DNA of 53,119 nt from Longimicrobium sp. (GCF_036388275.1 NZ_DASVSF010000041.1:1-53119); one strand, 5' to 3'; positions 15,588 to 24,080 are shown, numbered from the stretch's first letter. The notes: generated by a model from the letters alone, not told the origin. Numbers and translations are program-made.

Positions 15588-15611
15588 CGGCTTTCTCCCG
15601 CTGCGAGACAC

Positions 15612-15663
15612 AAAAAAGGGCGAGACCCTACCACGGAACCAGAGGTCCGCGGTGGTCTCGCCC
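15612..15663 (-). terminator. Terminator or attenuator hairpin before the micro-ORF/htpX unit
   Basis: On the minus strand, GGGCGAGACC pairs with GGTCTCGCCC (10 bp) and an inner ACCGCGG/CCGTGGT helix extends it. TTTTTT follows at once. It points towards htpX and ends 24 bases before the micro-ORF ATG. With no minus-strand gene for 600 bp upstream, it is either a distant terminator or a leader attenuator of the htpX transcript. Confidence 0.65.
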
Positions 15664-16268
15664 GGTTTCCCGTCCGGCGGCCGGGGATCGTGTCCGATCC
15701 CGTCTTGACGGCCGCCGGTCCGGCGCGCTGCACGCGCCGGCGGCTACTCCCCACTGCTCACTATCGTATTGCAACTGCCGGGCCGCACAGGTCTATCATC
15801 CGGACCCCGCAACCTCAACGCCCACAAAGATATGGCCGTAGATCGCCCAGCGGAATCGCCCGCGGATTATCGATCGATTAAGCCACCGTCACGTGTGCGT
15901 CACAGCCCCGCAGTCACCGCCACTGTCATCCCGATGGAGCGGACACGCTGGACGCGCCGTGAAAAGCAGCTCGCCGCGCCGCCAATGTCATCCCGATGGA
16001 GCGGCCCCGGGAGACCTGACGCGTGAAGGTAGTACGCAGCGACTGAGGGATCCGCCACACAGCAGTCCGGAGCGCTCCACAGCCGCGGCTGACTCGTATC
16101 ATGCTCTCGATCCGCAAGAGGAACGGATTCCGGAGTAGGCATGGATACGTTCGGATCGCGGCGTGTGTGGCGGATCCCTCAGTCGCTGCGGAGTTCGGCG
16201 TATCGGCAGATCGGGGCGGGCGCTCCTTCGGGATGACATCGAGCGTCCGTCGGCGTCTGTGAACTCCC
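15664..16268. other. Gene-free stretch between the htpX unit and the DUF488 gene
   Basis: No gene is supported. It contains two TGTCATCCCGATGGAGCG segments (15927 and 15986) and a 253-bp inverted pair of the 75-bp dispersed element (15986-16238). The remaining sequence shows no promoter or RNA that I can recognise. Confidence 0.6.
15986..16238. repeat. Inverted pair of a 75-bp dispersed element
   Basis: Copy 15986-16060 (+) and copy 16165-16238 (-) begin with TGTCATCCCGA and end with GCAGCGACTGAGGGATCC, then GCCACAC. The inner 26 bases (16035-16060 and 16165-16190) are perfect inverted repeats separated by 104 bp. A third copy lies at 42926-43000. No transposase or clear target-site duplication is seen. 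Confidence 0.8.
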
Positions 16269-16727
16269 TCAGTCGGGATCGAGCTGGGCCGCGAGGTGAC
16301 GGATCTCGATGGGCATCAGGTCGGCGAGGGCGGCGGCGACCATGCTGCGGTGGCAGTGCGCAGGGTCCGCTTCAAAGCACAGTAGGCACACGCGGCGGCC
16401 GGAGCGGACGATGTCGGCAAGGCGATGCAGCTCGTCCTGCGCGGCCGGCGTGGCCAGGTGCTCCATGAAGATCTCGCGCATCTCCTCGTGCCGCCCGGCC
16501 CGCGCCGCGGAGCGTCCCTCGGCCGGAGTGCCCAGGCCCCGCAGGTGCAGGTACTCGATCCCCAGTTCCTCGACGTTGGCCGCCAGCCGTGTCTTCGCGA
16601 AACCCGGCCGCCGCGAGCTGGCAACTGCGCGTACGTCCACCAGCAGATCCACGCCGCCCTCGCGCAGCGCTTCCTGGAAGGCAGGCACCGTGGTGCCCTC
16701 GTACCCGATCGTCGCCACCGTCATCAT
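16269..16727 (-). CDS. DUF488 family protein
   Basis: A 152-residue protein with the family start MMTVATIGYEGTTVPAFQEA and the block VDVRAVASSRRPGFAKTRLA (about 30-49). It also has a LHLRGLGTP segment and the C-terminal VCLLCFEADPAHCHRSMVA motif (about 113-131), whose cysteines and histidines are conserved in the family. The biochemical role of DUF488 is not established; the VDVR and CFE..P..CHR motifs suggest binding of a nucleotide or metal, which is inference. The first of two adjacent ATGs is used because GGAG lies eight bases upstream. It is followed by a repeat region and preceded by a separately started SWIM gene. Confidence 0.85.
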   Translation of the reverse strand: MMTVATIGYEGTTVPAFQEALREGGVDLLVDVRAVASSRRPGFAKTRLAANVEELGIEYLHLRGLGTPAEGRSAARAGRHEEMREIFMEHLATPAAQDELHRLADIVRSGRRVCLLCFEADPAHCHRSMVAAALADLMPIEIRHLAAQLDPD

Positions 16728-16812
16728 CCCACCCGCTCCGCGCTGAGGTACGTCCGCCCTGGTTGGCGGCGGATGCTTGCAACCCGCGCACCGTCGACGG
16801 GGAGCGATGCCT

Positions 16813-17112
16813 TCACGCCGCGCGGACGCGGTCGCGGAGTTGGCGGACGAGGCCGCTGATCTCGCGGATCACGCGCTCGTCGCCTTCGCGGAGGAGGGCG
16901 GCGAGGATGTGCTTGCACACCCGCTCCCGCCACAGGTGGTCGCCACAGTCGCAGCGCGGGACCAGGCGCGACCGCAGGTCTACCCAGTGCGGCTCCGTTC
17001 CGCCGTCTACGCGGTACCGCCCCGGTCCCACCCGCTCGGCGGCGAGCCCCAGGCAGCGCTCCAGCCGCCCCGTCTCGATGCCGCCCGCCCGCTCGATGTC
17101 GATCATCATCAT
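16813..17112 (-). CDS. Small SWIM-type zinc-finger protein
   Basis: A 99-residue protein. The SWIM motif lies at about residues 54-70: RCDCGDHLWRERVCKHILAA (CxC, then CxH), a zinc site that binds DNA or proteins. The N-terminus is a short helix-strand segment (IDIERAGGIETGRLERCLGL) and the C-terminus a basic helix. The ATG at 17112 is set by a very good GGGGAGGTGA ribosome-binding site seven bases upstream; in-frame upstream codons are ignored for that reason. SWIM domains occur in SWI2/SNF2 helicases and in stand-alone proteins of unknown role. This one is stand-alone, 85 bases before the DUF488 gene on the same strand, and may be co-transcribed with it. Confidence 0.82.
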   Translation of the reverse strand: MMMIDIERAGGIETGRLERCLGLAAERVGPGRYRVDGGTEPHWVDLRSRLVPRCDCGDHLWRERVCKHILAALLREGDERVIREISGLVRQLRDRVRAA

Positions 17113-17283
17113 CCGCTCACCTCCCCGAATGTCCACAGTTGCCGACATCGTTAGTACCCCGATCCGGTACCCTGGTTTCGGTTTCGATTCGGTTAATCGC
17201 AACTCGTGCGGCGTGGACGAGGAACGAACGACGGGGCCTCACACGGAGGGCACGGAGGTCACGGAGGAGGGCCACGGAACGAG

Positions 17284-17316
17284 AAGGAGCGCGACCCTGA
17301 CCGGATCGCGCTCCTT
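17284..17316 (-). terminator. Hairpin after the TPR-like lipoprotein gene
   Basis: AAGGAGCGCGA (17284-17294) and TCGCGCTCCTT (17306-17316) form an 11-bp stem with an 11-base loop. It lies beyond the octamer array that follows the lipoprotein stop. Confidence 0.6.
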
Positions 17317-17317
17317 T

Positions 17318-17356
17318 CACTTCCGCACTAACGCACTCACGCACTCACGCACTTCC
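17318..17356 (-). repeat. AGTGCGTG octamer array directly after a stop codon
   Basis: On the minus strand, GGAAGTGCGTGAGTGCGTGA then GTGCGTTAGTGCGGAAGTG: four to five octamers starting one base after the lipoprotein stop and ending at its terminator hairpin. Confidence 0.7.
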
Positions 17357-17938
17357 CTACCTGGGCCGCGGCGCCAGCGTGTTCCGAATCCGCTGAAGCT
17401 CTTCGCGAAGCTCGCGGATCGTCCCGTCGCGCTCCGCGACCTCACGGCGCAGGCGCGCGACCTCGGCCGACTGGTCGCCGTCTCGCACCACCACCGTTTC
17501 GCCCGGCGTGCGCCGCGTGACCACCGCGGGCTCGCAGCGCAGGCCACCCGTCCGCTGCTCGCACGGAAGCACCAGGTTGCGCGACAGCAACAGCAGGCGC
17601 ACCGCCTCGGGGCGGCGGGCCTGCCGCCCGCCCATGGTGTCGGCGGCCAGGTACATCTCCAGGTGCTCAGATGCCCGAGGCGCGTCGAAGTTGCGCGGGT
17701 CCAGGTACAGCGTGCCCAGGTAGAAGCGCGCCTCGTTGCCCTCGAGCGTGCCGGGGTGCTCCGCCGCCAGCCGCTGGAAGGCAGCCAGGGCGATGCGCGC
17801 CGAGTCCTGGTGCATGGCCTGGTGCGCCTGCCGCCACAGCAGGTCGCGGCTGGGCGCGCCGGGTTCGGCGCCGCCACGTCCGCCGGAGGCGCAGGCGGAA
17901 AACAGGACCAGGCACAGAACGGAAAACGCGGTTCTCAC
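17357..17938 (-). CDS. Lipoprotein with TPR-like and coiled-coil regions
   Basis: A 193-residue protein starting at GTG 17938. The signal peptide ends in the lipobox LFSAC (Cys about residue 15). Residues about 35-100 look like one or two TPR-type helical hairpins (ARIALAAFQRLAAEHPGTLE, then ARFYLGTLYL). The C-terminal 45 residues form a coiled coil (EVARLRREVAERDGTIRELR...). It starts 26 bases after the sensor kinase stop, so the pair is likely co-transcribed. The lipoprotein may be the periplasmic or outer-membrane partner of the kinase, in envelope stress sensing for example, but this is inference. Its 3' end is followed by the octamer repeats and a hairpin. Confidence 0.75.
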   Translation of the reverse strand: MRTAFSVLCLVLFSACASGGRGGAEPGAPSRDLLWRQAHQAMHQDSARIALAAFQRLAAEHPGTLEGNEARFYLGTLYLDPRNFDAPRASEHLEMYLAADTMGGRQARRPEAVRLLLLSRNLVLPCEQRTGGLRCEPAVVTRRTPGETVVVRDGDQSAEVARLRREVAERDGTIRELREELQRIRNTLAPRPR

Positions 17939-17964
17939 AGGCGGACGCGTAAAAAGTCGGGCGA

Positions 17965-19449
17965 TCAGGCCGCCTTCTGAACGGGCGGCCGCTCCGGGAG
18001 AAACACGCTGAAGCGCGTGCCCCGGCCCACCTGGCTTTCTGCAGTGATCGTGCCCCCGTGCGCCTCGACGATCTCGCGCGAAATGGCCAGGCCCAGCCCC
18101 GATCCCACCGACCGCGGCTGGGCGTCGTTGTCCACCTGGTAGAACTTTTCGAAGACGCGGGGCAGCTGGTCGGGCGGAATGCCCACGCCCGTGTCCTCCA
18201 CCTCCACGCAGATCCCGCCGTCGCACCGCTGCGCATCCACCCGGATGGTGCCGCCCTTGGAGGTGAACTTGAAGGCGTTGGACAGCAGGTTGCCCAGCAC
18301 CTCGTTCAGCCGGTCCTCGTCGCCGTGGATGGTCGTGGGAAGGTCGTCGGCCAGGCGCACGGGAAACTCGATGCCGTTCTGCCCCGCCAGCACCTGGAAC
18401 CCGCTGGTCAGCTCGCGGAAAAACGCCCCCAGGTCGATGTCACGCAGCTCCAGCCGTCCGCCGCCGGCCTCGAAGCGGCTGACGTCCAGCAGGCGGTGCA
18501 CCAGCCGCGTCAGCCGGTCGGTCTGCGCGTTCACCGCCTCGAGCGTGGTCTTCTGCCGGTCGTTCACCGGGCCGTAGATGCCGTCGGCCAGCAGCGTCAC
18601 GTAGCCACGGATCACGCTGAGCGGCGTCTTGATCTCGTGCGAGGCCACCGACACGAACTCGGCCTTCAACCGGTCAAGCTCCAGCAGCCGCGTGGTCATG
18701 GTGTCGAACGAGCGGGCCAGGTCGCCCAGCTCGTCGGGCCGCTCCACGGGAATGCGCACGTTGGGCGCAAAGTCGCCCTCCGCCACGTTAGCCATCCCCC
18801 GGCGCAGCTCGCCCACGGGGCGCAGCAGGGTGCGGGTGAGCCAGGTTCCCAGCACCAGCGTCAGCACCAGTGCCGCCGCCAGCGCCGCCAGGGTGGTGCT
18901 GGTGGATCGGCGCGCCACGCCCTCGGCCCGCTGCACCTCGCGCTCCGTCTGCCGGTCGATCTCCACTCCCACCGGCTCCAGCGAGGCGGCCATCCGCTGG
19001 AAGGCGGGGGTGACGGCCTGGCGGCGCAGGGCCGCGGCGCCGTCGCGGTCGCCCGCGCGGATGAGCGCGCGCTCCTGCTGGGCGAAGGCCCGCGTGCTGT
19101 CCCACAGCGCCGCCACGCGCGCCGACGAGCGCCCGTACGCGCCCCGGCTGAGCGTCGCCAGCCCCCCCGACACGGCGTTCGAGGCGCTGTCCAGCCGCTG
19201 CTCCAGGGCGGCGAAGTCCTGCGCCTCGCCGATGCCGCCCAGCGCCGAGTAGCGCACCTGGGCGTCATTGGCTGCCTCGACGCCGTTGCGCACGTCGCTG
19301 AGGGCGTTAATGGCCCCTACGTCGCGCCCCTGCAGGGTGTGCACGGCGGAGTGCACCTGCTGCAGCGCCAGCAGCCCGTACGCGGCGGGGATCACCAGGA
19401 TGATGGCGATCCCCAGCAGGGTGAGCACGATCCGTTGCCTGAGGCTCAT
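17965..19449 (-). CDS. HAMP-domain sensor histidine kinase
   Basis: A 494-residue inner-membrane kinase. TM1 is about residues 8-30 and TM2 about 185-205. Between them is a helical periplasmic four-helix-bundle-like sensor. A HAMP domain (RTLLRPVGELRRGMANVAEG) follows, then the HisKA domain with phospho-acceptor His271 in SVASHEIKTPLSVIRGY. The HATPase_c domain has an N-box (NEVLGNLLSNAFKFT), VEDTGVGIPP and SGLGLAISREIVEAHGG. All catalytic motifs are intact. No response regulator gene lies next to it, so it is an orphan kinase in this window. A lipoprotein gene follows 26 bases later. Stimulus unknown. Confidence 0.93.
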   Translation of the reverse strand: MSLRQRIVLTLLGIAIILVIPAAYGLLALQQVHSAVHTLQGRDVGAINALSDVRNGVEAANDAQVRYSALGGIGEAQDFAALEQRLDSASNAVSGGLATLSRGAYGRSSARVAALWDSTRAFAQQERALIRAGDRDGAAALRRQAVTPAFQRMAASLEPVGVEIDRQTEREVQRAEGVARRSTSTTLAALAAALVLTLVLGTWLTRTLLRPVGELRRGMANVAEGDFAPNVRIPVERPDELGDLARSFDTMTTRLLELDRLKAEFVSVASHEIKTPLSVIRGYVTLLADGIYGPVNDRQKTTLEAVNAQTDRLTRLVHRLLDVSRFEAGGGRLELRDIDLGAFFRELTSGFQVLAGQNGIEFPVRLADDLPTTIHGDEDRLNEVLGNLLSNAFKFTSKGGTIRVDAQRCDGGICVEVEDTGVGIPPDQLPRVFEKFYQVDNDAQPRSVGSGLGLAISREIVEAHGGTITAESQVGRGTRFSVFLPERPPVQKAA

Positions 19450-19528
19450 CCGAGTCGGCGGGTGGATGGACGTCCGGGCCAGGCGCTCCGGCGGGACGGG
19501 AGGGAGGACGCGCGGCCGGCGGCCCGCG

Positions 19529-20347
19529 TCACGGCGCGCCCGCGGCGGAGGCCGCGCGCTCGCGGCGCTTCACCTCGTCCCACAGGGTGTCGAGCTCGGC
19601 GAGCGTGGCCTGCCCGAAGACGACGCCCCGCTCGCCGGCCAGCCCCTCCAGCGCCCGGAAGCGGCGCTCGAACTTGGCGTTGGCGCGGGCCAGGGCGGTG
19701 CTGGGGTGGGCCCCCGCCAGGCGGGCCAGGTTGACGGCGGCGAACAGCAGGTCGCCCAGCTCGTCTTCCAGCCGCTCCGGGTGGGCCTCGTCGAGCTCGC
19801 GCCCCACCTCGTCGGTTTCTTCGCGCACCTTTTCCCACGCGCCACGCGGGTCGTCCCAGTCGAAACCCACGCGGGACACCCGGTCTTGCACGCGGAAGGC
19901 GCGGAGCAGCGGGTCCAGCCCCGCGGGAACGTCGTCCAGAACGCTGCCGGCCGGGCTTTCACCCCGCTCGCGCCGCTTGAGCGTGTCCCAGTCTTCCGCC
20001 GGTCCCAGGCCGTACAGGTGGGGATGGCGGCGGCGCATCTTTTGCTCCAGCGCCGCGACCACCTCTTCCCGGGAAAACGTGCCTGTCTCCTCGCCGATCA
20101 CCACCTGGAAGGCCACGTTCAGCAGCAGGTCGCCCAGTTCGCCGCGAAGCGCCTCGGCGTCGCCCGCGCCGATGGCGGCCGCCACTTCGTGGGCTTCTTC
20201 CAGCAGGTACCGCGTGAGGGACGACGGCGTTTGCGCGGCATCCCACGGGCAGCCGGCGCGCAGGAACTCCACCAGCGCCAGCGCGCGGTCCAGTACGCCG
20301 CCCGAAGGCGTGGCGGGAAGGCTGTTTTCGGCTTGCGAGTCACTCAC
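19529..20347 (-). CDS. mazG: Nucleoside triphosphate pyrophosphohydrolase MazG
   Basis: A house-cleaning enzyme that hydrolyses (d)NTPs to monophosphates. It is a tandem MazG protein: the first domain holds CPWDAAQTPSSLTRYLLEEA (about 33-52) with the metal-binding pattern EEAHE...GELGDLL, and the second repeats it as EETDEVG...EDELGDLLFA. A GTG start at 20347 gives 272 residues. An in-frame ATG at 20386 would add 13 residues but lies upstream of the probable transcription start. The promoter read on the minus strand is TTGACG-18 bp-TATTCT, whose -10 ends ten bases before the GTG, so the message would be essentially leaderless. It is divergent to alr with overlapping -10 boxes. Confidence 0.92.
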   Translation of the reverse strand: MSDSQAENSLPATPSGGVLDRALALVEFLRAGCPWDAAQTPSSLTRYLLEEAHEVAAAIGAGDAEALRGELGDLLLNVAFQVVIGEETGTFSREEVVAALEQKMRRRHPHLYGLGPAEDWDTLKRRERGESPAGSVLDDVPAGLDPLLRAFRVQDRVSRVGFDWDDPRGAWEKVREETDEVGRELDEAHPERLEDELGDLLFAAVNLARLAGAHPSTALARANAKFERRFRALEGLAGERGVVFGQATLAELDTLWDEVKRRERAASAAGAP

Positions 20348-20386
20348 GATGGGCCTAGAATACGCGGCTTGTGACTGATCCGTCAA
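20333..20386. promoter_or_regulatory. Overlapping divergent promoters of alr (+) and mazG (-)
   Basis: Plus strand: TTGCGA (20333-20338), 17 bp, TAGAAT (20356-20361), then the alr GTG at 20371. Minus strand: TTGACG (20386-20381), 18 bp, TATTCT (20362-20357), then the mazG GTG at 20347. The two -10 boxes share the heptamer TAGAATA, and each -35 lies inside the other gene's coding sequence. Polymerase can occupy only one at a time, and both transcripts would begin about at their start codons. Confidence 0.7.
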
Positions 20387-21537
20387 CCGGGGTTTCCCGG
20401 GCCTGGGTAGAGGTGGACGAGGGAGCGCTGCGGCGCAACCTGCGGCGCGTGCTGCACGCGGCGCGGGGATCGGCCGCGCTTCCCATGCTCAAGGCCAACG
20501 CCTATGGGCTGGGGATGGGCCCCGTCCTGGAGATGGTGCGCCGCGAGCTTTCCGAACGCGAGCTGTGGGCCGCCGGCGTCGCCGCGGTCGCCGAGGGCGA
20601 AGAGCTCCGGCGGCTGGGGTGGCGGGGGCGCGCCGTGGTGTTCGCCCCGGTGCCCCCCGGCGAATACGCCCGCGCGGCCCAGGCCGACCTTACGCTCGCC
20701 CTGTCCGAAACCGCGGCCGTCCGTCGCTGGGCAGAGGCCGCCCGCGCCGTGGGACGGCGGCTGGCGTTCCACACCGAGATCGACACGGGAATGGGGCGCG
20801 CCGGCTTTCCGGCGGCCGGCGCCGCGGAATGGGGCCGCGAGGTGATGGAGGCCGCCGCGGACCTTTTGGCGTGGGAAGGGTGTTTTACGCACTTCCACTC
20901 CGCCGACGAGCCGGACCTGGCGCCGACCGATGAGCAGCACGCGCGGCTGCTGGACGCGCTGGAGCGGCTGCCGGCGGCGCCCGGGCGGCGGGTGATCCAC
21001 TCCGCCAACAGCGCCGCCTCCGTACGCCGGGGCGGGTACGGCGGCGACGTGGTGAGGCCCGGCATCTTCCTGTATGGGGGATCGGCGGGCCCGGGTGCCG
21101 CGCCGGAGGCGGTGGCGTCGCTGCGGGCCCGGATCGCCCTGGTGCGCCAGGTGCCGCCGGGAAGCACCTGCGGCTACGGGGCCACCTACACGGCCACCCG
21201 CGAAGAGCGGTGGGGAACGGTGGCCATCGGGTACGGCGACGGGCTCCCCCGCGCGCTGGGCACGGCGGGGGGCGAGGCCATCGTCCGCGGCCGCAAGGTG
21301 CCCATCCGCGGCCGCGTGTCGATGGATATGACCGTGGTGGACCTGACGGACCTGCCGGAGGTGGAGGCGGGCGAGGTGGCCACCTTCATCGGCCGCGACC
21401 GCGATGCCGCGATCACGGTGGACGAGGTGGCGGCGCGGGCGGGGACCATCTCGTACGAGGTGCTCACCGGGTTGGGAACGCGGCTGCCGCGGGTGTACCT
21501 TCCTCCACAGGGAACGGAAACCCCCTCCGCCGCGTAG
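20371..21537 (+). CDS. alr: Alanine racemase
   Basis: A 388-residue cytoplasmic PLP enzyme that converts L- to D-alanine for peptidoglycan. K41, in PMLKANAYGLG, binds the cofactor. The catalytic tyrosine of the opposite face is Y269 in CGYGATY. FHTEIDTGMGRAGF, VRPGIFLYG and RVSMDMTVVDLTD are all family signatures. Length fits (about 360-390). The GTG at 20371 lies just 9 bases after the -10 TAGAAT of its promoter and has no ribosome-binding site, so translation is probably leaderless. The divergent neighbour is mazG. The 3' end runs to a 108-bp gap before the next lipoprotein gene. Confidence 0.97.
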   Translation: MTDPSTGVSRAWVEVDEGALRRNLRRVLHAARGSAALPMLKANAYGLGMGPVLEMVRRELSERELWAAGVAAVAEGEELRRLGWRGRAVVFAPVPPGEYARAAQADLTLALSETAAVRRWAEAARAVGRRLAFHTEIDTGMGRAGFPAAGAAEWGREVMEAAADLLAWEGCFTHFHSADEPDLAPTDEQHARLLDALERLPAAPGRRVIHSANSAASVRRGGYGGDVVRPGIFLYGGSAGPGAAPEAVASLRARIALVRQVPPGSTCGYGATYTATREERWGTVAIGYGDGLPRALGTAGGEAIVRGRKVPIRGRVSMDMTVVDLTDLPEVEAGEVATFIGRDRDAAITVDEVAARAGTISYEVLTGLGTRLPRVYLPPQGTETPSAA

Positions 21538-21645
21538 CAGGAACCCTGAAGCGCGTCGGCGGCCCGGAGCCGGCCAGGTGTGCCGGCTCTCGGCCGCCGC
21601 GCTTTTACGGGTGCGAAAGCACCCACACGCAAGACCTCTGGACGG

Positions 21646-22923
21646 ATGCAACGCCGTATTATCCTGTTCGGCCTGGCCGCCGCGCTCCTCGCGGGCGCGG
21701 CCGCCTGCACCGACGAAACGCCGACGCTGCCGGGCGAGTTTCCGCTGGAAGCCCAGCCCGTGACGCGCGAGGTGCTGGTGCCCGCGTCGCAGTTCTTCCG
21801 GGTGCTCAGCTCGCACAGTGGGTACACCAGTGTGCACGCGGCCTCGTACCTGACGGTGGCCGAGAACTACGGGGGCCTCTACGCGCACGCGCTGGCCCGC
21901 TTCCTGGGCTTTCCGCGCCAGGTTACGTACCTGCGCGATGGCGTGTCGCGTACCGACAGCCTGTTCACCTTCACCGGGGGCGAGCTCGTCGTACGGGTGG
22001 ACACCACCGCTTCCACCGCGCCGTTTACGCTGCGGGTGTTCCAGGGTGTCCAGGACTACGACCCGGGCAGCGCCACCTGGCAGCTGGCGGTGGACACGGG
22101 CAGCGTCGAGGTGCCCTTTACGCAGCCGGGCGGCACACGCGGCGCGCTGCTGAGCCAGGCCACCCGGGCGGCGGGATCGGCTGGCGATTCGCTCGTGTTC
22201 CCGCTGACCACCGCCACGGTTCGTGCGCTCGCCGACAGCACGTCGAAGGGCGTGGTGATCACGGGTGCCGAGCCGGGAACGAGGGTGAAGATCACCGGCT
22301 TCGTGCTGCGCGCCCGCGTGCGGCCCGACAGCGCGCGCCCCGACACCACCTTCGTGATCAGCGCCAGCGGCACCGACGCGGCAACGGTGTACACGCCCGA
22401 GCAGCCGGAGCCGGGCGCGAACATCCTCGCGGCGGGCGGCGTGCGGGGCGCCCGCACCCTGCTGGAGATCGACGTGAACCAGCGGGTGCCCGGGTGCGCG
22501 GCGCCGCAGGCCTGCGCCGACGTGGGGCTTCGCGACGTGCAGCTGAACTCCGTGGAACTGCTGTTGAAACCGGTGAACGTGCCCAACGGGTTCGGTCCCC
22601 TGGGGCTGCTGCCCCTGCACCTGCGGCGGGTGAGCGAGCCGGAGCTGGGCCGCCGGGCTCCCCTGGGGTGCTGCGCTCCGGGCGACCCGGCCGGGTTGCT
22701 GGACCAGCCGGTGTTCTACAATCCCAAGACCGACACGCTGGCGGTGATCCCGCTGACCCGGCTGGCGCTGCAGACGGTGTTCTCGGCCGATACGCTGCCC
22801 ACCACCTTCGCGCTGCTGAGCGAGCTGGGTCCGGGGCCGCCCACCTTCGGCGTGGGCTTTTTCCGGGGCGATCCGCTGCTGCGCATCGTCTACACGCTTC
22901 CCGCCCGCCGCCGACTGCCATGA
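21646..22923 (+). CDS. Lipoprotein of unknown function, paired with an outer-membrane protein
   Basis: A 425-residue lipoprotein. The signal peptide (QRRIILFGLAAALLAGAAAC) has the lipobox AAAC with the lipidated Cys at residue 20. The mature part is mostly beta-rich with no recognised enzyme motif. It has a few cysteines at the C-terminal side (VPGCAAPQACADVG, LGCCAPGD) that could form disulfides, and several short beta-strand segments such as VKITGFVLRARVRPD. The ATG at 21646 was chosen because it begins the signal peptide. Its TGA overlaps the ATG of the next gene, an outer-membrane protein, by 4 bases, so the two are co-translated. They probably act together at the cell surface. Homology unclear; the role as an adhesion or assembly factor is a guess. 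Confidence 0.75.
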   Translation: MQRRIILFGLAAALLAGAAACTDETPTLPGEFPLEAQPVTREVLVPASQFFRVLSSHSGYTSVHAASYLTVAENYGGLYAHALARFLGFPRQVTYLRDGVSRTDSLFTFTGGELVVRVDTTASTAPFTLRVFQGVQDYDPGSATWQLAVDTGSVEVPFTQPGGTRGALLSQATRAAGSAGDSLVFPLTTATVRALADSTSKGVVITGAEPGTRVKITGFVLRARVRPDSARPDTTFVISASGTDAATVYTPEQPEPGANILAAGGVRGARTLLEIDVNQRVPGCAAPQACADVGLRDVQLNSVELLLKPVNVPNGFGPLGLLPLHLRRVSEPELGRRAPLGCCAPGDPAGLLDQPVFYNPKTDTLAVIPLTRLALQTVFSADTLPTTFALLSELGPGPPTFGVGFFRGDPLLRIVYTLPARRRLP

Positions 22924-24080
22924 TCCGCCTTCGTATTCCGGGCTCCGCGCTGCTGCTGGCGGCGCTGGCCGCGGCCCCCGCCGGCGCGCAGTCGCTGCTG
23001 TCGGCGTACTCGCTGGGCTATCCGCTGGAGCCGGTCGACGCTCGCGGCCGCGCCCTGGGCGGCATCGCGGCGGGGTTCCAGGGGCCGCACTTCTCGCTGG
23101 TGAACCCGGCCGCGCTGTCCGGGCTTCCCGTGGCGGGCGTAACGCTGACCCTGCAGTCCGACGCCTTTACGCTCGACGGTTCGGCCGACCGGGTGACTAC
23201 CGCGCGCTTTCCCGCCATCCAGGCGGCGTTCCCCTTCGGCTCGCGCCTGGTGGCCTCCATCGGGTACGCCGCGGTGCTGGACCAGAGCTGGGAGGCGGTG
23301 ATCGAGGACTCGCTTGACATCGCGGGCCAGCGCCGCTTCGTGCGCGACCGCTTCGTCTCGCGCGGCGGCCTGTCGCGGTTCCGGGCGGGCGCGGCGTACA
23401 TCCTGGTGCCGCGGCTGGACGTGGGCGTGGGGCTGGACCTGTACACGGGCGCGCTGCGCGATTCGGTGTCGCGCGCGTTTCCCGACGGCGGGCTCTTCGA
23501 GTCGGCCACGGGCACCGACTACGAGTACGAGGGGCTCGGCGTCTCGGTGGGCGCGCGCTACCGCGGCTCGGCGGTGACGGTTGCGGCGGCGGTTACGGCC
23601 GCGGGCGACCTGACCGCTACAGCGACGGCGGCGGGCGACTCCGCTGTGGAGTCGCGATCGTACGCGCTGCCCCTGAAGCTGGACGCCGGGGCCACCGCCC
23701 GCATCTCGCAGAACGCGCTGGTGGCGGCTTCGTTCCGCTGGTCGGGCTGGTCCGCCGCCGACGAGGCGCTCTCGCAGTCGGGCGGCGCGCGAGACGTGAT
23801 GCATGCGTCGGGCGGGCTGGAATACGAGGGGCTGGGCCTGGCCGGACGCCCCCTGCCGGTGCGGGTGGGCGTGCGATGGACGCAGCTTCCCTTCGCCGCC
23901 GGTGAAGGCGACCAGTTCTCCGAAGAGCGCGCGATCACCGGCGGCTTCGGGCTGGTCCTTGGCGGCGGCGCGGCCGCGGCCGACCTTTCCGCCGAGCGGG
24001 GAACGCGCGACGGGGGGGATCCCCTGCTCAGCGAGAACTTCTGGCGCGTGTCGCTCTCGCTGTCGCTGCTGGGCCGGTAA
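22920..24080 (+). CDS. Probable outer-membrane beta-barrel protein
   Basis: A 386-residue protein with a signal peptide ending AGAQ (about residue 24). The mature part alternates hydrophobic and polar residues in short strands, for example VAGVTLTLQSDAFTLDG, SRLVASIGYAAVL, SVGARYRGSAVTVAAAV and ALVAASFRWSGWSAADEALS. It ends in FWRVSLSLSLLGR, a pattern near that of outer-membrane barrels. Its start (LLSAYSLGYPLEPVDARGRA, then a Gly-rich segment and SLVNPAALSG) resembles PorV/FadL-like barrel proteins. The ATG overlaps the upstream lipoprotein stop (ATGA). It may form a porin or secretion partner of that lipoprotein. The strand count cannot be fixed from here. Confidence 0.75.
   Translation: MIRLRIPGSALLLAALAAAPAGAQSLLSAYSLGYPLEPVDARGRALGGIAAGFQGPHFSLVNPAALSGLPVAGVTLTLQSDAFTLDGSADRVTTARFPAIQAAFPFGSRLVASIGYAAVLDQSWEAVIEDSLDIAGQRRFVRDRFVSRGGLSRFRAGAAYILVPRLDVGVGLDLYTGALRDSVSRAFPDGGLFESATGTDYEYEGLGVSVGARYRGSAVTVAAAVTAAGDLTATATAAGDSAVESRSYALPLKLDAGATARISQNALVAASFRWSGWSAADEALSQSGGARDVMHASGGLEYEGLGLAGRPLPVRVGVRWTQLPFAAGEGDQFSEERAITGGFGLVLGGGAAAADLSAERGTRDGGDPLLSENFWRVSLSLSLLGR

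Noticed and set aside
15986..16238. Insertion sequence
   Set aside because: The inverted repeats enclose only 104 bp, without a transposase gene or clear target duplication.
20383..22620. Long minus-strand frame opposite alr and the lipoprotein gene
   Set aside because: Same shadow pattern; the plus-strand genes have clear motifs.
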